A stretch of DNA of 64,000 nucleotides from Syntrophomonas sp. DTU019 (lineage in GTDB: Bacteria > Bacillota > Syntrophomonadia > Syntrophomonadales > Syntrophomonadaceae), in contig CAJYDM010000001.1 in NCBI GenBank assembly GCA_913757435.1, forward strand, positions 682,001 to 746,000. The letters are read 5' to 3'. Made by a program: the position numbers and the translations under genes. The notes beneath the pieces were generated by a model that was given only the letters and a program-made list of their open reading frames with translations, ran no database searches and was not told the DNA's origin. The first letter of the stretch is position 1, and each line of letters begins with the position of its first letter. This document shows positions 60,393-64,000 of this stretch, piece by piece.

Positions 60393-60686
60393 ATGCGCAC
60401 GTATGAGATGTTGTTCCTGCTAAAACCCGATCTGGCTGAGGAAGCCATTGCTGAATCCAAAGAAAGACTGCAGAATATTATCGCAGGTTTCGGCGGCGAA
60501 TTCGTCAATGAAGCTGACGGCTGGGGCAGAAAACGGCTGGCGTACGCCATTGAGGATTATCACGAGGGTATTTATTTCCTGTGGTACTTCAAAGGCCGGC
60601 CTGAAACTGTTCTGGAGTTGGACAGGGTTATCAAAATATCGGACAATTTCCTGCGCCACATCATCATCCGTCAGGATGAGAACTAA
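60393..60686 (+). CDS. rpsF: Ribosomal protein S6
   Basis: The 97-residue protein (MRTYEMLFLLKPDLAEEAIA, then WGRKRLAYAIEDYHEGIYFL and FLRHIIIRQDEN) is a normal S6, pairing with S18 in the 30S platform. GGAGGAGG lies 7 bases before the ATG. It is followed by ssb and rpsR, the conserved operon; the leader likely allows autoregulation. Confidence 0.98.
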   Translation: MRTYEMLFLLKPDLAEEAIAESKERLQNIIAGFGGEFVNEADGWGRKRLAYAIEDYHEGIYFLWYFKGRPETVLELDRVIKISDNFLRHIIIRQDEN

Positions 60687-60711
60687 ATAATTAAAAGTGG
60701 GAGGGATTTTG

Positions 60712-61149
60712 ATGAACCGAGTGATATTGATTGGGCGCCTGACCCGTGAACCGGAATTGCGTTATACCCCTAATGGTGCCGCTGTGGCGAGTTTCACTAT
60801 TGCGGTAAATCGTAGGAACAACCGCAATGAGGCTGATTTCATCCCTATCGTAGTATGGAACAAGCCAGCCGAAAACTGTGCGACTTATTTGGGCAAAGGC
60901 AGCCAGGTGGCCGTGGACGGCAGGCTGCAGATACGCACTTATGAAACTCAGGAAGGGCAAAAACGCTGGGTGACCGAAGTAATCGCCGATCAAGTGGAAT
61001 TCCTTGGCAAGGGCGGAGCTGCCACTGGCACTTCGGGTTCATCAGCACGGACCTCCTCTGGTCAGGATGGCTGGAATGATGTGGGACAAGAATTGATAAA
61101 CGATACCGATTTCGTCGACCGCAACGGGGATGATGATATCCCCTTTTAG
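60712..61149 (+). CDS. ssb: Single-stranded DNA-binding protein
   Basis: The 145-residue protein has the OB-fold core ([74 protein letters not shown]) and ends with the DDIPF tip that binds partner proteins. A serine/glycine-rich linker separates the two. ATG 60712 follows GGGAGGG; the earlier ATG 60697 is within the ribosome-site region and unlikely. Confidence 0.97.
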   Translation: MNRVILIGRLTREPELRYTPNGAAVASFTIAVNRRNNRNEADFIPIVVWNKPAENCATYLGKGSQVAVDGRLQIRTYETQEGQKRWVTEVIADQVEFLGKGGAATGTSGSSARTSSGQDGWNDVGQELINDTDFVDRNGDDDIPF

Positions 61150-61168
61150 TTAAGAGGAGGAATCGTAT

Positions 61169-61393
61169 TTGAAAAAGGAAAAGCGCAAAAAAAGAAAACA
61201 GTGCAATTTTTGCGCTGATAAGATCGAGCACATTAACTACAAAGATATTTCCAGGCTGCGGCGTTACGTGACTGAGCGCGGTAAGATCCTGCCCCGCCGC
61301 ATCACCGGGAATTGCGCCCATCATCAACGGCAGTTGACAGTGTCCATAAAAAGGGCCCGGACCATGGCGTTGATGCCTTATACTTCGGAGTAA
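61169..61393 (+). CDS. rpsR: Ribosomal protein S18
   Basis: The 74-residue protein begins [20 protein letters not shown], the usual zinc-like Cys pair plus basic tail, and has [24 protein letters not shown] and [20 protein letters not shown]. Start is TTG 61169 after GAGGAGG. It closes the rpsF operon and is followed by a strong terminator. Confidence 0.97.
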   Translation: MKKEKRKKRKQCNFCADKIEHINYKDISRLRRYVTERGKILPRRITGNCAHHQRQLTVSIKRARTMALMPYTSE

Positions 61394-61401
61394 GACTTAT
61401 C

Positions 61402-61432
61402 AACAAGCCCTCTTATGAGGGCTTGTTTTTAA
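61402..61432 (+). terminator. Rho-independent terminator after rpsR
   Basis: CAAGCCCTC (61404-61412) and GAGGGCTTG (61417-61425) pair perfectly over a TTAT loop, followed by TTTTT. Confidence 0.95.
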
Positions 61433-61523
61433 TTTGGGAGAGAAACGGCATTTGAGTTCGGCTCAGCCTGGGGCAGGGGAAAACCGGGGCGGTGTTGAAC
61501 AGGTGAAATAGGGGGGGTTCATT

Positions 61524-61832
61524 ATGGCCTTAAAAAACGAATTGGATATAACCAAAAGCCTTAGGATGATAGAATGGCTTAAGGCAGAGCTGGTTCAGTC
61601 TGTTGGGGCTCTGTTCAAAAGCCTGCTCAACACCTCGGTCGAGGCCATTGCCGATGCCCTGGCGGCGGTGATGATCCTGATCTATCTCCTGGGCAACCGG
61701 GTAGGGGTGCCTTTTGCCGCGCTCGACCGGGAAGTCCAACATAAGCTCAATCAGAGCCTGGGGGCAGCTGAGGAAGTTGAGCACTGGCATCAGGATATGA
61801 GATCTCTTGCTGAACACCTGCGCCATAGATGA
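61524..61832 (+). CDS. MazG-like protein
   Basis: The 102-residue protein has LDITKSLRMIEWLKAELVQSVGALFKSL and EAIADALAAVMILIYLLGNRVGVPF, the helical pattern of clostridial MazG-like proteins. EADA-type acidic residues (E40, D44) suggest a metal site. Nucleotide pyrophosphohydrolase activity is plausible but not proven. It follows rpsR after its terminator. Confidence 0.82.
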   Translation: MALKNELDITKSLRMIEWLKAELVQSVGALFKSLLNTSVEAIADALAAVMILIYLLGNRVGVPFAALDREVQHKLNQSLGAAEEVEHWHQDMRSLAEHLRHR

Positions 61833-61841
61833 GGTGATAAT

Positions 61842-62792
61842 ATGTCCACTTTTTTGATGTACCTGGGGCTTACCCTTTTGCTATGTGTGGCCACACTGGT
61901 CGCGCCGGGCCTGAGCATGATCCTGGCCATGATGTGGGGAGCCTTGTTGATTGCTGCCGGAATCCACCTGGATAAGCCCCGTCTGGCAGCCTTGTTCCTG
62001 GCCAACATCACCGTCCTGGCGCTTTTAGGGGGGCCGGGCAATCTGTTCTATCTGTTGGCTTTTTTCGGTATACCGGCCATGGTGATGGGATTTTTTGCTT
62101 TTAGGCAGCAGGATTATTACCATGTCCGGCGCTACGGAGTAGCAGCGCTTGTGGCTGGGGTGAGCCTTTATCTGGGAGCGTTGTATTATTTTAACGGAGC
62201 CGAGTATCTGACCGGGCAGATTAATGAAATGGTTATGCAGGCCAGCGGATATTATGATGCTCAAGGGTGGGCCAGGATCTACCAGGAGATCGGGTTGACT
62301 GAGGAGCAGTTCCAACAGGGGCTGGCCGCTATGGCAGCCAGCCTACTGCATCATCTTCCTGCCATTTTCTATGTACAGGGTTTATTGGCAGTATTTTTAA
62401 TGCTCTGGTTGGCTTCGGTTTTCACCTGGAAACAGCTCGCTATCCGTCTAAAGAAGAAACCCTTCGCGCAGGAACTGATGCCCTGGGAGCTGGCCTGGTT
62501 GGTCAATCTGGGTTTGGCCTTAGGGCTGTATGGCTGGGACGAACGCGGGCTGACCTACTATACCGGTTCTAATGTACTGGTGGTGATGGCTGTGATATCG
62601 TTTTATTATGGCCTGGCCAGCCTGGTTTTTCGGCTTAAGCAAGAGCAGGGCCGGGGCAGGAGATGGACGTTATTCTTGGTGATAATACTGGCTCTGTTCT
62701 TTCCGTTGTCAGCCCTCGGATTTCTCTGTATTCTCGGCATATTTGACAGTCTATTGGGACTGAGAAAACCATATAGCGGACAGGAGGTATAA
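61842..62792 (+). CDS. yybS: YybS-family membrane protein (DUF2232)
   Basis: The 316-residue protein has about eight hydrophobic segments and matches Yyb[41 protein letters not shown], and [21 protein letters not shown]. Its role is unknown. In Bacillus, yybS-yybT-rplI-dnaB are contiguous; here the yybT gene between yybS and rplI is absent. It starts 9 bases after the MazG-like stop. Confidence 0.9.
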   Translation: MSTFLMYLGLTLLLCVATLVAPGLSMILAMMWGALLIAAGIHLDKPRLAALFLANITVLALLGGPGNLFYLLAFFGIPAMVMGFFAFRQQDYYHVRRYGVAALVAGVSLYLGALYYFNGAEYLTGQINEMVMQASGYYDAQGWARIYQEIGLTEEQFQQGLAAMAASLLHHLPAIFYVQGLLAVFLMLWLASVFTWKQLAIRLKKKPFAQELMPWELAWLVNLGLALGLYGWDERGLTYYTGSNVLVVMAVISFYYGLASLVFRLKQEQGRGRRWTLFLVIILALFFPLSALGFLCILGIFDSLLGLRKPYSGQEV

Positions 62793-62794
62793 GC

Positions 62795-63241
62795 GTGAAG
62801 GTTATTTTAATACAAGATGTTAAAAAACTGGGCAAAAAAGGTGAGATAAAAGAGGTAAGTGATGGCTATGCCAGGAACTACCTGATTCCCCAGGGATTTG
62901 CCCAGGAGGCTACGGCCGGTCGGCTTAAGGAAACGGAAGACCAGAAGCAACGCCAGGAAAGGATCAAAATCAAGGAAGAGAACCAGGCGCGCCTGTTGCA
63001 GGAAAAATTGCAGGGCAAAATCGTAACGGTCAAAGCCAAAACCGGCACAGGTGACAAATTGTTCGGAGCGGTGACCTCCCGGGAGATTTCCGAAGTCCTG
63101 CAAAAACAGTTTGGGGTGGCAGTGGACAAGAAAAAGATTGAATTGGGAGAGACTATTAAGCATCTGGGGAAATACCCGGTACATATTAAAATTTACCCGG
63201 GTATCCACGCAGATCTGGAGGTCAGTGTGGAGCCCGGTTGA
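62795..63241 (+). CDS. rplI: Ribosomal protein L9
   Basis: The 148-residue protein has the N-terminal signature [21 protein letters not shown] and [15 protein letters not shown] (about 22-36), a long central helix (about 45-75) and the C-terminal RNA-binding domain ending VSVEPG. GTG 62795 has GGAGGT upstream, 2 bases after the YybS stop. Confidence 0.97.
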   Translation: MKVILIQDVKKLGKKGEIKEVSDGYARNYLIPQGFAQEATAGRLKETEDQKQRQERIKIKEENQARLLQEKLQGKIVTVKAKTGTGDKLFGAVTSREISEVLQKQFGVAVDKKKIELGETIKHLGKYPVHIKIYPGIHADLEVSVEPG

Positions 63242-63255
63242 TAGGGGAGCATTAA

Positions 63256-64000
63256 GTGGCCATTAGACGAAACAAAAAGGATCAACAAAATCGAGCTTTG
63301 TATTGGAAGGTAGAAAATCTCTATCAGAGCCTGGACAGCCTGTATGGCACTCAGGGGTTGGTATTGCGGGCCAGCAAGCTGGATGCCATAGACCTGATAA
63401 AATCTGAACGACTGGAGGAGAGGATACTCGGCCTGCGCCGCATCCTGGCCGAAGACCCCACCATCAATGACCTCAAGTTCCACGGCGACCTGGAGATGGA
63501 GACAACTTATCTGGAGGATCTGCTTGCTGAGGAGAGTGCCCGGCGCTCGGTCGAAGCGGAATGGCAGAAGCGCATTCAGGAAAAGGTGGACCAGAACTAC
63601 CAGGTCTATGTCCGCGACCTGCAAACCCAGCTTTTCAAAGAGCAGAACAATTCCCCGGAAAATGCCCGAACCTTAAAAAAGCTGGGCTTCTTAGAGAAAA
63701 TGGAGAGGACTGGCTTGAACCGCTCCGCACTGGACCTCTTGCGTCCAGTCGGCATTACCGAACTGGTCGGCCAGGACAAAGCAGTAACAGCCCTTTTAGC
63801 CAAACTCAACACCCCGTTTCCACAACATCTGATATTATACGGACCACCCGGAGTAGGCAAGACCAGTTGTGCCCGTCTGGCTTTGGAGATGGTCAAAGGC
63901 CGGGAAGGAAGCTGCTTCGCGGAAGAAGCCCCATTTATTGAGGTGGACGGCACCACCCTGCGCTGGGATCCGCGTGAAGCTACCAATCCGCTCTTAGGGT
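63256..64000 (+). CDS. Lon-family ATP-dependent protease (LonC-like), partial
   Basis: The frame from GTG 63256 (after GGGGAG) is open to the window edge, 248 codons so far. The first 160 residues form a coiled-coil-like region (YQSLDSLYGTQGLVLRASKLDAIDLIKSERLEERILGLRR). An AAA+ domain follows: VGQDKAVTALLAKL and Walker A YGPPGVGKTSCARLAL (about 193-208). This layout is the LonC type, found after rplI in Clostridia. The protease domain is beyond the window, so the catalytic Ser-Lys dyad is not seen. Confidence 0.8.
   Translation, partial: MAIRRNKKDQQNRALYWKVENLYQSLDSLYGTQGLVLRASKLDAIDLIKSERLEERILGLRRILAEDPTINDLKFHGDLEMETTYLEDLLAEESARRSVEAEWQKRIQEKVDQNYQVYVRDLQTQLFKEQNNSPENARTLKKLGFLEKMERTGLNRSALDLLRPVGITELVGQDKAVTALLAKLNTPFPQHLILYGPPGVGKTSCARLALEMVKGREGSCFAEEAPFIEVDGTTLRWDPREATNPLLG

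Overview
The window comes from a spore-forming anaerobic Firmicute (class Clostridia). The gene order fits a syntrophic or acetogenic lineage such as Syntrophomonadaceae or Peptococcaceae, but species cannot be fixed from sequence alone. It spans the replication origin. Genes left of about 29.5 kb are nearly all on the minus strand (dnaA, dnaN, recF, remB, gyrB, gyrA, serine genes, dnaX, recR). Genes to the right are nearly all on the plus strand (rpmH, rnpA, yidD, yidC, jag, mnmE, mnmG, rsmG, noc, soj, spo0J). This is the classic divergent oriC layout, with DnaA boxes just upstream of dnaA.

Region by region: 1-720 holds an Xre-type regulator and a small membrane protein behind a perfect 34-bp palindrome. 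From 727 to about 10,880 lies a block of damaged sequence: a complete but corrupted 5S-23S-tRNA-16S operon on the minus strand, then a corrupted operon for a P-loop ATPase and a 2-oxoacid:ferredoxin oxidoreductase, ending inside bofA. The damage crosses RNA and protein genes alike and hits universally conserved positions (16S 530 loop, decoding site). It is either a decaying island or uncorrected gap-fill sequence. The second reading is favoured by abrupt edges, homopolymer indels and the rRNA location. Inside it, intervening-sequence-like insertions with shared blocks and heptad repeats can still be seen.

From 11 to 21 kb: yaaL, recR, ybaB, dnaX, the 4.5S/6S-type SRP RNA, a secreted CAP protein, four tRNA-Ser and two tRNA-Arg genes, tadA, serS, serA and a class V aminotransferase behind a serine T-box. 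This forms one serine supply-and-charging neighbourhood. tadA also lies beside tRNA-Arg(ACG), its expected substrate. From 21 to 29.5 kb: gyrase, RemB, RecF, DnaN, DnaA. From 29.5 to 39 kb: oriC-right housekeeping and segregation genes, with two perfect parS sites.

From 40 to 60 kb: selA-selB, a three-gene set related to 2-hydroxyacyl-CoA dehydratase activators, a branched-chain amino acid ABC transporter (livJHMGF) with a CBS-ACT protein, selC (tRNA-Sec), a broken IS1182-type transposase, a perfect Noc-binding site, a VTT membrane protein, CvpA, an M18 aminopeptidase, and selD, which is itself read through an in-frame UGA. The complete selenocysteine machinery therefore lies within 18 kb. 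The right end is the rpsF-ssb-rpsR operon with a probable S6:S18 leader, then MazG-like, YybS, rplI and the start of a Lon-family protease cut by the window edge.

No wholly unknown multi-gene system stands out. The best leads are the damaged rRNA/kor block with its shared insertions, the Noc-binding site, the serine T-box operon using a non-SerC aminotransferase, the selenoprotein SelD, and the split activase trio beside selB.
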